A stretch of 9,429 nucleotides of DNA from Microcaldota archaeon (GCA_026414325.1 JAOAJF010000026.1:1-9429), one strand, 5' to 3'; positions 1 to 5,827 are shown, counted from the first letter of the stretch. Made by a program: numbers and translations. The notes: generated by a model not told the origin, from the letters alone.

Positions 1-1
1 T

Positions 2-166
2 AAAAATAGGTAGATTTAACTTAGATAAATATTTTTCATAATATTGTGCAGGAGAGAGTGATTGGAAGAAAAATCTTCCAAACTCTTGGTTAGCTGATTT
101 AATTAAATTAACTTGCTGTTGAGAATTATTTACTTTACTTTGGCTATTAGTTTGTTCATTTATCAT
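2..166 (-). CDS. Partial unrecognised protein, N-terminal 55 codons
   Basis: An open frame begins with ATG at 166-164 and runs without a stop off the left edge. It reads MINEQTNSQSKVNN and continues with a Q/N-rich segment, then a more ordinary stretch containing FGRFFFQSLSP and YYEKYLSKLNLPIF. I do not recognise the family. Support for its being real comes from the promoter: a TATA-like TTTTTAAAC lies on the same strand at 188-196, centred about 26 bases before the ATG, which predicts a leaderless mRNA starting at or next to the start codon. No Shine-Dalgarno sequence is present, which agrees with that. The disordered-looking Q/N/S-rich start followed by aromatic residues could be a flexible tail before a folded domain. 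Being short and cut off, it could still be a chance open frame. Confidence 0.5.
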   Translation of the reverse strand, partial: MINEQTNSQSKVNNSQQQVNLIKSANQEFGRFFFQSLSPAQYYEKYLSKLNLPIF

Positions 167-187
167 AATATTATAATGGTAAAAAGA

Positions 188-196
188 GTTTAAAAA
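188..196 (-). promoter_or_regulatory. TATA box of the left-edge gene
   Basis: On the minus strand this reads TTTTTAAAC, centred about 26 bases upstream of the ATG at 166. That is the usual distance from an archaeal TATA box to the transcription start, so the mRNA is probably leaderless. The site lies in the short gap just after the dph6 stop. Confidence 0.45.
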
Positions 197-221
197 TGAG
201 TTGGTAGATAAAGTAGCTGCT

Positions 222-863
222 CTAAGCTATAGTAGCTTTAGCTATATAAGCAAAACCAGAAGTTTTTGAAAAATATTTTTTCCATTTTAAAATTTTGATT
301 TTCTTTTTAAAAAATGGAGCATAAGCAACAAAGGTTTCTCCTTCACCACCTTCTAAAAAGACATTAATAGGGGGATTTAATTTCAAAAATTTATCTACAT
401 CTTCAGGCAAAAATCTTTTAGCTAAGTATGTTTTGTCTAATCCCTCAGCTGCAACTGCAGTAATATAGACCTCCATCTCTTTTAGCATTTTTTTTAAAAA
501 ATCTGGCTTTTTTTGCCAGAGGGGAAAAAATGTTTTTAGCCCAAGCTCTTTTGCTAATTTTTCTATTCTGCTTTTTTGATAAGTAGAATAAATAGCTCCT
601 GCTGCGATCGCATCGATTTTTAATTTTTTTAAAAAATTTTTTAGTACTTCTAGTTCATTTTCTTTTTTTGCTTTAAGTACATAGTGTTTTAATCCAGCAA
701 CCTTTGCCTGTAGTTTGCACCATTTTATATTCGGATAATGAAACATTAACGAATATTTTTCTGAAATCACACTTACTAAAACTACCTGAAAATGTTTTTT
801 GAGCATTAGATAAGCAGTATAAGTAGAATCTTTTCCTCCAGAAAACAAAACAGCTACTTTGAG
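222..863 (-). CDS. dph6: Diphthine--ammonia ligase (Dph6), archaeal PP-loop type
   Basis: Dph6 performs the ATP-dependent amidation of diphthine, the last step in making diphthamide on a histidine of elongation factor 2. Counting the CTC at 863-861 as residue 1, the PP-loop SGGKDS binding ATP is at 8-13, the family hallmark GAIYSTYQKSR at 89-99, PLW at 114-116 and EGGEGETF at 171-178. The C-terminus ends in a basic strand (KKKIKILKW). The protein would be 213 residues, close to archaeal relatives. The start is the odd point. The family normally opens Met-Lys-Val-Ala-Val, and here that Met position is CTC. No ATG, GTG or TTG occurs in any frame between the tRNA end and the PP-loop strand. The only in-frame alternatives are an ATG inside the tRNA (938) or a TTG (848) that would remove the first beta strand. 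The gene is probably co-transcribed with the tRNA. Family is certain; start is not. Confidence 0.88.
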   Translation of the reverse strand, partial: LKVAVLFSGGKDSTYTAYLMLKKHFQVVLVSVISEKYSLMFHYPNIKWCKLQAKVAGLKHYVLKAKKENELEVLKNFLKKLKIDAIAAGAIYSTYQKSRIEKLAKELGLKTFFPLWQKKPDFLKKMLKEMEVYITAVAAEGLDKTYLAKRFLPEDVDKFLKLNPPINVFLEGGEGETFVAYAPFFKKKIKILKWKKYFSKTSGFAYIAKATIA

Positions 864-880
864 CCTTTTTTTTCTTGCCT

Positions 881-952
881 TGGACGTGGAGGGATTTGAA
901 CCCTCACTCTCTACCTTGCGAAGATAGCGTCTTACCATTCGACTACACGCCC
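881..952 (-). tRNA. tRNA-Ala, anticodon CGC
   Basis: The minus strand folds into a full cloverleaf of 72 bases. The acceptor stem GGGCGTG pairs with CACGTCC, the anticodon stem CTATC pairs with GGTAG around loop TTCGCAA, and the T arm is GAGGG-TTCAAAT-CCCTC. The seven-base anticodon loop puts CGC at positions 34-36, which reads alanine codon GCG. The acceptor stem has a G3-U70 wobble pair and discriminator A73, the classic identity elements for alanyl-tRNA synthetase, which confirms the assignment. The variable loop is five bases. The 3' CCA is not encoded: A73 is followed by AGGCAAG, so a CCA-adding enzyme is required. No intron is seen. Only about 17 bases separate its end from the Dph6 reading frame. 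Confidence 0.95.
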
Positions 953-970
953 AAAGCTCTCAATTTTTTG

Positions 971-980
971 ATTTAAAAAT
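971..980 (-). promoter_or_regulatory. TATA box of the tRNA-Ala / dph6 transcript
   Basis: On the minus strand this reads ATTTTTAAAT, centred about 23 bases before the first tRNA nucleotide at 952. That spacing suits transcription starting very near the mature tRNA 5' end. It is the only apparent promoter for dph6 too. Confidence 0.55.
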
Positions 981-987
981 AAAAAAT

Positions 988-1176
988 TTATTTTTTCTTT
1001 ATTAGTTGGTAGATTGGACAAAAAGACAAACCAGCAGTGAGGGCTAAAATTACTGCTAATACTAAAGAGATATAATTTAGTGGTTGACTTAAATAAAAGA
1101 ATCCAACAAATAAGATTATCGCTAATACTAGCCTTATTATTCTCTCAGCTGAAGAGATATTTTTTTCTATTCGCAT
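988..1176 (-). CDS. Small membrane protein, DUF2892 (YgaP-like transmembrane domain)
   Basis: This 62-residue protein has the pattern of the DUF2892 family. It starts with a polar segment, MRIEKNISSAERIIRLVLA, continues with a hydrophobic hairpin of two membrane helices (about 14-30 and 34-50), and ends with the typical SFCPIYQLI motif and a lysine tail. The family is found alone or fused to rhodanese domains (YgaP); its cysteine-proline motif sits at the membrane face, and its function as a stand-alone protein is not established. The ATG at 1176 is supported by a strong Shine-Dalgarno-like AGGGGGTG about 6-8 bases upstream. It has its own TATA candidate at 1221-1228. The nearest neighbours (MarC-like membrane protein upstream, tRNA-Ala downstream) give no clear functional clue. 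Confidence 0.85.
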   Translation of the reverse strand: MRIEKNISSAERIIRLVLAIILFVGFFYLSQPLNYISLVLAVILALTAGLSFCPIYQLIKKK

Positions 1177-1220
1177 TTAACCCACCCCCTTTAAATCTAA
1201 TAGATAATAGAAAATAAAAA

Positions 1221-1228
1221 AATATAAA
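1221..1228 (-). promoter_or_regulatory. TATA box of the DUF2892 gene
   Basis: The minus strand reads TTTATATT here, which would start transcription near 1199 and leave a leader of about 22 bases holding the AGGGGGTG ribosome site. The assignment rests on spacing only. Confidence 0.35.
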
Positions 1229-1259
1229 TTTTGCTAAAAAATTTTTTGATTAATAAAAG

Positions 1260-1844
1260 TTAGTGAGAAAAAAATAATGTTGTCATACCTTTAGCAATCA
1301 TTTCTATAGCAACAGCAGTTAAGAATAGACCTAAAATTTTAGACAGAAGCGAAATTAATTTTAGATTTATTTTATTAATATAGGTTGCAAAAGTAAGAAA
1401 TACCACCCCGACTATAAAGAATGAAACTAAACTATTTAGCAAAACAATTAGAGGATTTAGCTCATAAATCTTAATAGTAAGAAAAGAAATTACCGCTGGT
1501 CCAGTTAATAGAGGAGTAGCAATAATCGAAGTAAAACTATCGATATGATTTGCCTTTTTGTCATTTTCTTCTTCTCTTTCTCGCACTGTTTCTATTCCCA
1601 GCAAAAGTAAAATTATACCACCAGCAACTCTGAATGAGTCGAGAGAAATCCCATAGAGAGAAAAAAGAACAGGGCCTAAAAAAATTATTGCTACTGCCAA
1701 TAAAAAAGCCATCACGGTTGCCTGAACTGCAATAAGCTTTGTATTATAGTGCTGTTTATGTGCAGCAATCAAAACAGAAAATGATGAAAGTGGATTTAAT
1801 AAGACGAATAATTGTAAAATAAAACCAATATTTATTATATCCAT
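1260..1844 (-). CDS. MarC-family integral membrane protein
   Basis: The 194-residue product has six hydrophobic segments, roughly at 6-27, 38-57, 67-86, 106-124, 131-153 and 163-190, arranged as two sets of three around an acidic/basic loop (RERREEEN-like, about 88-99). Family signatures are the NPLSSFSVL motif at the end of helix 1 and TPLLTGPAVIS-like residues at about 110-120 opening the second half. MarC proteins (UPF0056) are widespread; the original link to multiple antibiotic resistance was not upheld, and the transported substrate is unknown. The length is close to the usual 200 or so. The ATG at 1844 is preceded by AGGTGG about 6 bases upstream. The gene diverges from ftsZ, and both may use the same symmetric TATA element at 1886-1899. 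Confidence 0.88.
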   Translation of the reverse strand: MDIINIGFILQLFVLLNPLSSFSVLIAAHKQHYNTKLIAVQATVMAFLLAVAIIFLGPVLFSLYGISLDSFRVAGGIILLLLGIETVREREEENDKKANHIDSFTSIIATPLLTGPAVISFLTIKIYELNPLIVLLNSLVSFFIVGVVFLTFATYINKINLKLISLLSKILGLFLTAVAIEMIAKGMTTLFFSH

Positions 1845-1880
1845 TAAGCCACCTGTTTAGTCCACATTAAAAATTACAAG

Positions 1881-1899
1881 CAAAAAGTATTTAAATACT
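1881..1899 (+). promoter_or_regulatory. BRE/TATA core promoter of ftsZ, symmetric, possibly shared with marC
   Basis: The sequence CAAAAAGTATTTAAATA is a BRE-like A-run followed by a TATA box. The inner AGTATTTAAATACT (1886-1899) is a perfect 14-base palindrome. On the plus strand it predicts a start near 1918, giving a short leader containing AGAGGGACG before the ATG at 1935. On the minus strand it predicts a start near 1866, about 22 bases before the marC ATG and just before its AGGTGG site. Confidence 0.6.
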
Positions 1900-1934
1900 A
1901 ATGCAGAGTATTTGAGCACTAGAGGGACGAGAAG

Positions 1935-3002
1935 ATGGAAAGCATCGTTAGATCAGTCCTGGGTGAGCAAGAGCCGGCTCCAGCAGATGATCTCATCGGC
2001 TCAGACAAAATTAGGATTGTAGTAGTAGGAGTAGGTGGTGGAGGAAACAACACCATCAACAGACTTATTAGATCTGGAGTAAAAGGCTGTGATTTAGTAG
2101 CAGTAAACACTGACCGACAGCACCTAAACATTATCCATGAAAAAGCAAAGAAGATACTAATTGGAAAATCCATAACAAAAGGATTGGGTGCTGGAGGATA
2201 TCCAGAAACTGGTGCAAAAGCAGCAGAAGTAGACAGACCTTTACTTGAAAAAGAGCTAGAAGGAGCACACCTGGTATTTATCTGTGCAGGAATGGGTGGA
2301 GGTACTGGTTCGGGTGCCTCGCCAGTGATTGCTGAAATTGCTAAAGAGCAGGGAGCAATCACTGTTGCAATGGTAACTTATCCATTCCATTTAGAGAGAG
2401 CAAGAAAGATAAAGGCAGACGAAGCAATTCAAAAACTCAAAAAAATTGTTGACTCAGTAATTGTTCTTGACAACAACAGACTTGTAAAACTAGTTCCAAA
2501 CCTACCAATGAACGAAGCTTTTGCTGTTGCAGATGAAATTTTGGCAAAGGCTGTAGGTGGACTAGTTTGGACAATTACCCAGCCATCATTGATCAATATT
2601 GATTTTGCAGATGTCAGAGCAACCATGTCAAATGGTGGAGTCGGATTTATTGCAGTAGGAGAAGGAAAAGGAAATGACAAAGTACGAACAGCAGCTGAAG
2701 GAGTACTAAAAAACAGACTATTGGATGTAGACTTTGAAGGAGCAAAAGGAGCATTAGTTCACATCTCAGGTGGTTCAGACCTAACCTTAGGAGATGCAGT
2801 AAAAGCAGGAGAGATAATAACTGAAAAAATGGATAGCACTGCAAGCGTAAAATGGGGTGCAAGACTTATCCCAGGCTATGACGGCAAACTAGAGATAGTT
2901 GCAATAGTTACAGGAGTAAAAGGCACAAATATCTTTGGCTCTTCACAAGAAGAACAAGAAACCAAAAAAGTCGACTACTCTGACATCGAAATAATTGGCT
3001 AA
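1935..3002 (+). CDS. ftsZ: Cell-division GTPase FtsZ, archaeal FtsZ2 type (first copy)
   Basis: A 355-residue tubulin-superfamily GTPase that should polymerise at the division site. The glycine-rich T1 loop GVGGGGNNT is at 32-40, the tubulin signature GGGTGSG at 121-127, and the T7 catalytic loop N221-I-D223-F-A-D226 is intact, so GTP hydrolysis by the polymer is expected. The segment PFHLERARKIKADEA (150-164) followed by LDNNRLVKLVPNLP and ITQPSLINIDFAD resembles haloarchaeal FtsZ2, not FtsZ1 (which has a PF-MEG-type segment and IPNEKL). The tail after residue 330 is short (about 25 residues) and ends YSDIEIIG, a possible partner-binding peptide. The ATG at 1935 follows GAGGGACGAGAAG. Third-position C (aac, gac, atc) is more frequent than in neighbours, especially in the first 25 codons, suggesting high expression. 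Confidence 0.96.
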   Translation: MESIVRSVLGEQEPAPADDLIGSDKIRIVVVGVGGGGNNTINRLIRSGVKGCDLVAVNTDRQHLNIIHEKAKKILIGKSITKGLGAGGYPETGAKAAEVDRPLLEKELEGAHLVFICAGMGGGTGSGASPVIAEIAKEQGAITVAMVTYPFHLERARKIKADEAIQKLKKIVDSVIVLDNNRLVKLVPNLPMNEAFAVADEILAKAVGGLVWTITQPSLINIDFADVRATMSNGGVGFIAVGEGKGNDKVRTAAEGVLKNRLLDVDFEGAKGALVHISGGSDLTLGDAVKAGEIITEKMDSTASVKWGARLIPGYDGKLEIVAIVTGVKGTNIFGSSQEEQETKKVDYSDIEIIG

Positions 3003-3015
3003 AAATTTGTCTAAA

Positions 3016-3074
3016 GCCGCCTTTTTTCTTTTTTCTTCTTTTTTTCTTTTTTTTCTTTTTATTTTTTTAGTTTT
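3016..3074 (+). terminator. T-rich terminator after the first ftsZ
   Basis: Starting 14 bases after the stop, GCCGCC leads into successive runs of 6, 6, 7, 8, 5 and 7 T broken by single C or A. No stem precedes it, which is the usual archaeal style of termination. The 26 bases at 3049-3074 are repeated exactly at 3914-3939. Confidence 0.7.
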
Positions 3075-3155
3075 CTCTTTCTTGCTTTTGTTCCTATTTT
3101 TATTATAATTTTTTTATGTTATTTTTTATATCACATATTTTGTAATCTTTTCCTA

Positions 3156-3172
3156 CAAAAAGTTTTTAAATA
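3156..3172 (+). promoter_or_regulatory. BRE/TATA core promoter of the coiled-coil membrane protein gene
   Basis: CAAAAAGTTTTTAAATA matches the ftsZ core promoter at 1881-1897 in 16 of 17 bases. It predicts transcription from about 3193, leaving a leader of roughly 26 bases with the AGGAGGTG ribosome site. Confidence 0.6.
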
Positions 3173-3204
3173 TTTTGTGTTATAATATATATTAAAATGA
3201 AAAT

Positions 3205-3212
3205 AGGAGGTG
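3205..3212 (+). promoter_or_regulatory. Perfect Shine-Dalgarno site that fixes the start at 3219
   Basis: AGGAGGTG is an uninterrupted complement to the archaeal 16S 3' end and stands 6 bases before the ATG. It rules out the GTG at 3210-3212 as a start, since that codon is part of the site. Confidence 0.75.
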
Positions 3213-3218
3213 CAAAAA

Positions 3219-3863
3219 ATGTTAAGTGGAAAATATTTAAGCAAGATGGAAAGAAGAGTCCAAACATATGAAAAATTAAATGATATAATAAGCAAGTGGG
3301 GTAAAAGACCAGAAATTAGACAAGCCTTAAGAGAAGAGATTAAAGACTTTATCAAATTTAAATATGCGATTGAAATAGACAAAAGAAAAAGCAAACTGTC
3401 CCTTAACAATCTAAATGAAAAAAAAATAAAAAAGATAGAAGCACAAAAAGCTGAAGAGACAAAACAAATGGATGATGCAATTTCTCTTCTTATTAGATTT
3501 AAAAATTCTATCTTAACACTAATCAAAGAAAGAGCTGAAGCTGCAGAGGAATTAAAAAACCTAAAAATTCCAAAGAGCTTTTCACAACTCGCTGGTCCTC
3601 TATCTTATATAATTTCTGGAGCTGTAGTTGCAGGATTAAGTTCTTATGAATTGATAAATTATTTAAAGTTTTTATACAAGTATGGCTACGATGACTTAAA
3701 TTACCTATTTACAGAACCATTAGCATTATTAACAGGTGCTGTTATAGGAGGTTTTCTAGCAGGTGGAACTTATCTTGTGTATAAAGGAATTAAAAAAATA
3801 AAAAAGTTAAACTTCCACTTAGAAAATGAATTACAAAAATTCAAAAAAGAAATTGGCCAATAA
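3219..3863 (+). CDS. Unrecognised protein: coiled coil plus two membrane helices
   Basis: I do not recognise a family for this 214-residue product. Residues 1-118 are highly charged and mostly helical by appearance (K/E/R/Q with spaced leucines, isoleucines), with the likeliest coiled coil around 60-115. Two hydrophobic segments follow, about 125-147 (glycine-rich, SGAVVAGL) and 167-188 (LTGAVIGGFLAGG), separated by a tyrosine-rich loop. The last 25 residues are basic and amphipathic. No signal peptide is seen, so the long N-terminal part is probably cytoplasmic with a membrane hairpin. The ATG at 3219 is chosen because a perfect AGGAGGTG at 3205-3212 precedes it by the right distance; an in-frame GTG at 3210 lies inside that site. 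It sits between two ftsZ genes and has a promoter almost identical to that of ftsZ, so a role as membrane tether or regulator of FtsZ is possible, but this is inference only. Confidence 0.85.
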   Translation: MLSGKYLSKMERRVQTYEKLNDIISKWGKRPEIRQALREEIKDFIKFKYAIEIDKRKSKLSLNNLNEKKIKKIEAQKAEETKQMDDAISLLIRFKNSILTLIKERAEAAEELKNLKIPKSFSQLAGPLSYIISGAVVAGLSSYELINYLKFLYKYGYDDLNYLFTEPLALLTGAVIGGFLAGGTYLVYKGIKKIKKLNFHLENELQKFKKEIGQ

Positions 3864-3913
3864 AAGATCAAGCTGAAAAAGTTTACAAATTTCTACAATT
3901 TTAATTTCTTTCC

Positions 3914-3939
3914 TTTTTTCTTTTTATTTTTTTAGTTTT
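3914..3939 (+). terminator. T-rich terminator after the coiled-coil gene
   Basis: Runs of 6, 5, 7 and 4 T separated by C, A and AG. These 26 bases are identical to 3049-3074 behind the first ftsZ, so the element is repeated and not just generally T-rich. Confidence 0.65.
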
Positions 3940-3974
3940 TAGTTTTGTGTTTCTAAAAAATCGCTCGGGTTATC

Positions 3975-3992
3975 AATCTAAAAATTTAGATT
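3975..3992 (+). repeat. Perfect inverted repeat upstream of the helicase promoter
   Basis: AATCTAAA-AA-TTTAGATT has two perfect 8-base arms around a 2-base centre. It lies about 14 bases before the TATA box at 4007. Its position and symmetry fit an operator for a dimeric regulator; a hairpin is unlikely with a 2-base loop. Low base complexity makes chance possible. Confidence 0.45.
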
Positions 3993-4006
3993 AAAGAATA
4001 GAAAGA

Positions 4007-4014
4007 TTTAAATA
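4007..4014 (+). promoter_or_regulatory. TATA box of the Hef-like helicase gene
   Basis: TTTAAATA preceded by the BRE-like GAAAGA. Transcription would begin about 4036-4038, leaving only about 10 bases before the ATG at 4047; the leader contains GTGG but no real Shine-Dalgarno site. Confidence 0.5.
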
Positions 4015-4046
4015 TTTTTATAAATAAAGTAATTTTGTGGTTAAAA

Positions 4047-5759
4047 ATGAAAAAAAATATCATACATAAAAATCAACTACAACTTCCATTTGAGGAAAAA
4101 AGCACAACTAAAATATTTAACAAGCCCTTAGAAGAAAGAATTATAAAAGAGCAGCCGATAAATTTTCCACCTATTCATTTTAAAAAAGAGTTTAATTATG
4201 AAAAAAGAGAATATCAAGAAGAATGTATAACAAAAATATTACAAAAAGAGCCAATAGCCTCAACTCTAATTATTTTTCCTGCAGGAAGTGGAAAGACTTT
4301 TATAGCTGCAAGAATAATGGATAAGTTTATAGATAGGGGTAAAATTTTAGTTCTCTGCCCTAGAGTTTCTCTATCCTACCAGCTAACTGCTGCATTTAGA
4401 AAATATTTTGATCTTGCTCAAGAAGATATTTGTTGTTTAGCAGCAAAACCAGCAGAAGATAGAAAAAAAGCTTACCAGAAAGCAAAAATAATTGTGTCTA
4501 CTCCTCAAGGAATAGCAAATGATTTAAAAAAATATAAAAATTTGAAATTTAATTTAGTTGTTTTTGACGAGGTAGATTTTGGAGTAGGGGATTATCAATA
4601 TGTGCAAATTGCAAAAAAAGCTATAGAAGATAAAACTCCACTAATTGGATTATCCGCTACTGTCGGGCAAATAAAAAAAATTAAAGAATTGGTCTTAACT
4701 TTTAATTTTGAGAAGATTTTTATAAAGTTAGAACAAGACCCAGATATAAAACCATATAGAAGAGAGATAGTTACAACAAAAAATATTGTAGAGTTAGAAG
4801 AACCTTATAAAAAAATGTATCAAATTATTGACCAGCTCTTTGCAGATTATATTCAAAAATTAGGCCAGTATATTGACTTAGGAACACTACAGACAAAAAA
4901 GTATATTTCAATAGAAGATTTGCAAGAAATTGCTCAACAAATAAATCGAGACTGGAGGTGGCAGCCTAAAAGTCTTTATGCACTTTTACTAAATTTATAC
5001 GAGTTAAAAAGAATAATTTTAGAAGAATCAAAAGAACAAATTATTTTAAAATTAAAAGATTTAATAAAACGAGCAAAAGAAGGAAAAAAATATCCATCAA
5101 CTATTTTTAAAGAGTTAGGAAGTACTTCTTTCAAAGAATATTTAAAAGAAGCAAAACTTTCTAAAAAAGTTGAAATGTTTCTAGTAGATATAGAACTAGA
5201 AAAAATTTGTGCTAATGAAAAACAAAAAAAACTAAAGGTAATTGTAGTTTGTACTTCTAGAGAATTTGCTACATTTATAACAAAAAAACTTTTAGAGTTG
5301 CAAATAAAAGCAGCAGTATATTTAGGCCAAGGAGAAGGTTTTAGTAAAAAAGATCAATTAAAAGTTTTAGAATCTTTTTTAAATTCTGATCTAGAAGTAA
5401 TAGTCTCAACTAAAAGTGCAATAGAACGAGGAATTGACCTACCAAATGCAAATATTTTATATGTCTTAAACCCTACATCCTCTGAAAGTAGTTATATTCA
5501 ATTGCTTAATCGTATAAATAGGGGGGCTAATAATTTAGAAGCATCTCTTAAAATATATGCTCAGGGAGAGGTAGAAAACTTAAAGGCTATAATTGCTAAA
5601 AGAAAGACTGAAAAATACTACAATCTTCTGAAAAAACTAAGAATGTTTTTAGAACAGGATAGTTTATTTTATTCTGATTCTACTCCACTAATAAAAATAA
5701 TCGAGCAAATAGAAAAAGAGGAAGAAGAAATAATTAAAAATAATAAAAAGAGAAAATAA
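4047..5759 (+). CDS. hef: Hef/FANCM-like superfamily 2 helicase without nuclease domain
   Basis: This 570-residue protein is a DNA-dependent ATPase/translocase of the archaeal Hef (FANCM-like) type, which acts on stalled forks and branched DNA. In order: Q-like region with REYQ near 54-57; motif I AGSGKT 79-84; STPQG about 151-155; motif II DEVD 174-177; motif III SAT 203-205; then QDPDIKPY, matching the Hef segment after motif III. A helical insert (about 255-390) corresponds to the Hef thumb-like domain. The second RecA fold has YLGQGEGFSKKDQ, motif V STKSAIERGIDLP 454-466 and motif VI QLLNRINRG 485-493. It ends in a charged tail. Euryarchaeal Hef has an XPF-type nuclease and HhH domain after this; both are absent here. 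Motif VI keeps both arginines but lacks the usual QR and GR glycine. The ATG at 4047 is preferred over TTG 4035, which would lie at the predicted transcription start. Confidence 0.85.
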   Translation: MKKNIIHKNQLQLPFEEKSTTKIFNKPLEERIIKEQPINFPPIHFKKEFNYEKREYQEECITKILQKEPIASTLIIFPAGSGKTFIAARIMDKFIDRGKILVLCPRVSLSYQLTAAFRKYFDLAQEDICCLAAKPAEDRKKAYQKAKIIVSTPQGIANDLKKYKNLKFNLVVFDEVDFGVGDYQYVQIAKKAIEDKTPLIGLSATVGQIKKIKELVLTFNFEKIFIKLEQDPDIKPYRREIVTTKNIVELEEPYKKMYQIIDQLFADYIQKLGQYIDLGTLQTKKYISIEDLQEIAQQINRDWRWQPKSLYALLLNLYELKRIILEESKEQIILKLKDLIKRAKEGKKYPSTIFKELGSTSFKEYLKEAKLSKKVEMFLVDIELEKICANEKQKKLKVIVVCTSREFATFITKKLLELQIKAAVYLGQGEGFSKKDQLKVLESFLNSDLEVIVSTKSAIERGIDLPNANILYVLNPTSSESSYIQLLNRINRGANNLEASLKIYAQGEVENLKAIIAKRKTEKYYNLLKKLRMFLEQDSLFYSDSTPLIKIIEQIEKEEEEIIKNNKKRK

Positions 5760-5798
5760 AAAAAATCTCAGAAGAAAAGAATAAGAAAATTAGTTAAG

Positions 5799-5806
5799 TT
5801 TAAAAA
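5799..5806 (+). promoter_or_regulatory. TATA box of the second ftsZ
   Basis: TTTAAAAA preceded by TTAAG. The predicted start is near 5828, so the mRNA would begin with AAAAGGCGGCC. A second TATA-like word, CTATAAAAG at 5824-5832, is less likely because it would place the start inside the ribosome site. Confidence 0.45.
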
Positions 5807-5827
5807 TTTTTTCTGTTCTATTTCTAT

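Noticed and set aside
864..938. N-terminal extension of Dph6 from an ATG at 938
   Set aside because: The 25 extra residues are a translation of tRNA-Ala plus its short 3' spacer. Relatives start right before the PP-loop strand, and the tRNA is needed as RNA.
1919..2862. Long minus-strand open frames opposite the first ftsZ
   Set aside because: They are shadows of the ftsZ codons: proline/serine/leucine-rich translations without ribosome sites or recognisable domains. The same holds for frames opposite the second ftsZ and the coiled-coil gene.
3210..3212. GTG start for the coiled-coil protein
   Set aside because: The GTG is the end of the AGGAGGTG ribosome site; ATG 3219 has the correct spacing.
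3197..3271. Upstream ORF of 24 codons overlapping the coiled-coil gene start
   Set aside because: Its ATG is out of frame, has no ribosome site of its own and lies near the predicted transcription start; the peptide has no recognisable features.
4035..4037. TTG start for the helicase
   Set aside because: It coincides with the predicted transcription start, has no ribosome site, and ATG lies 12 bases downstream.
4071..4106. QLQLPFEE near the helicase N-terminus as a sliding-clamp binding motif
   Set aside because: It resembles the bacterial beta-clamp hexapeptide, not the archaeal PCNA pattern, which needs two aromatic residues at the end.
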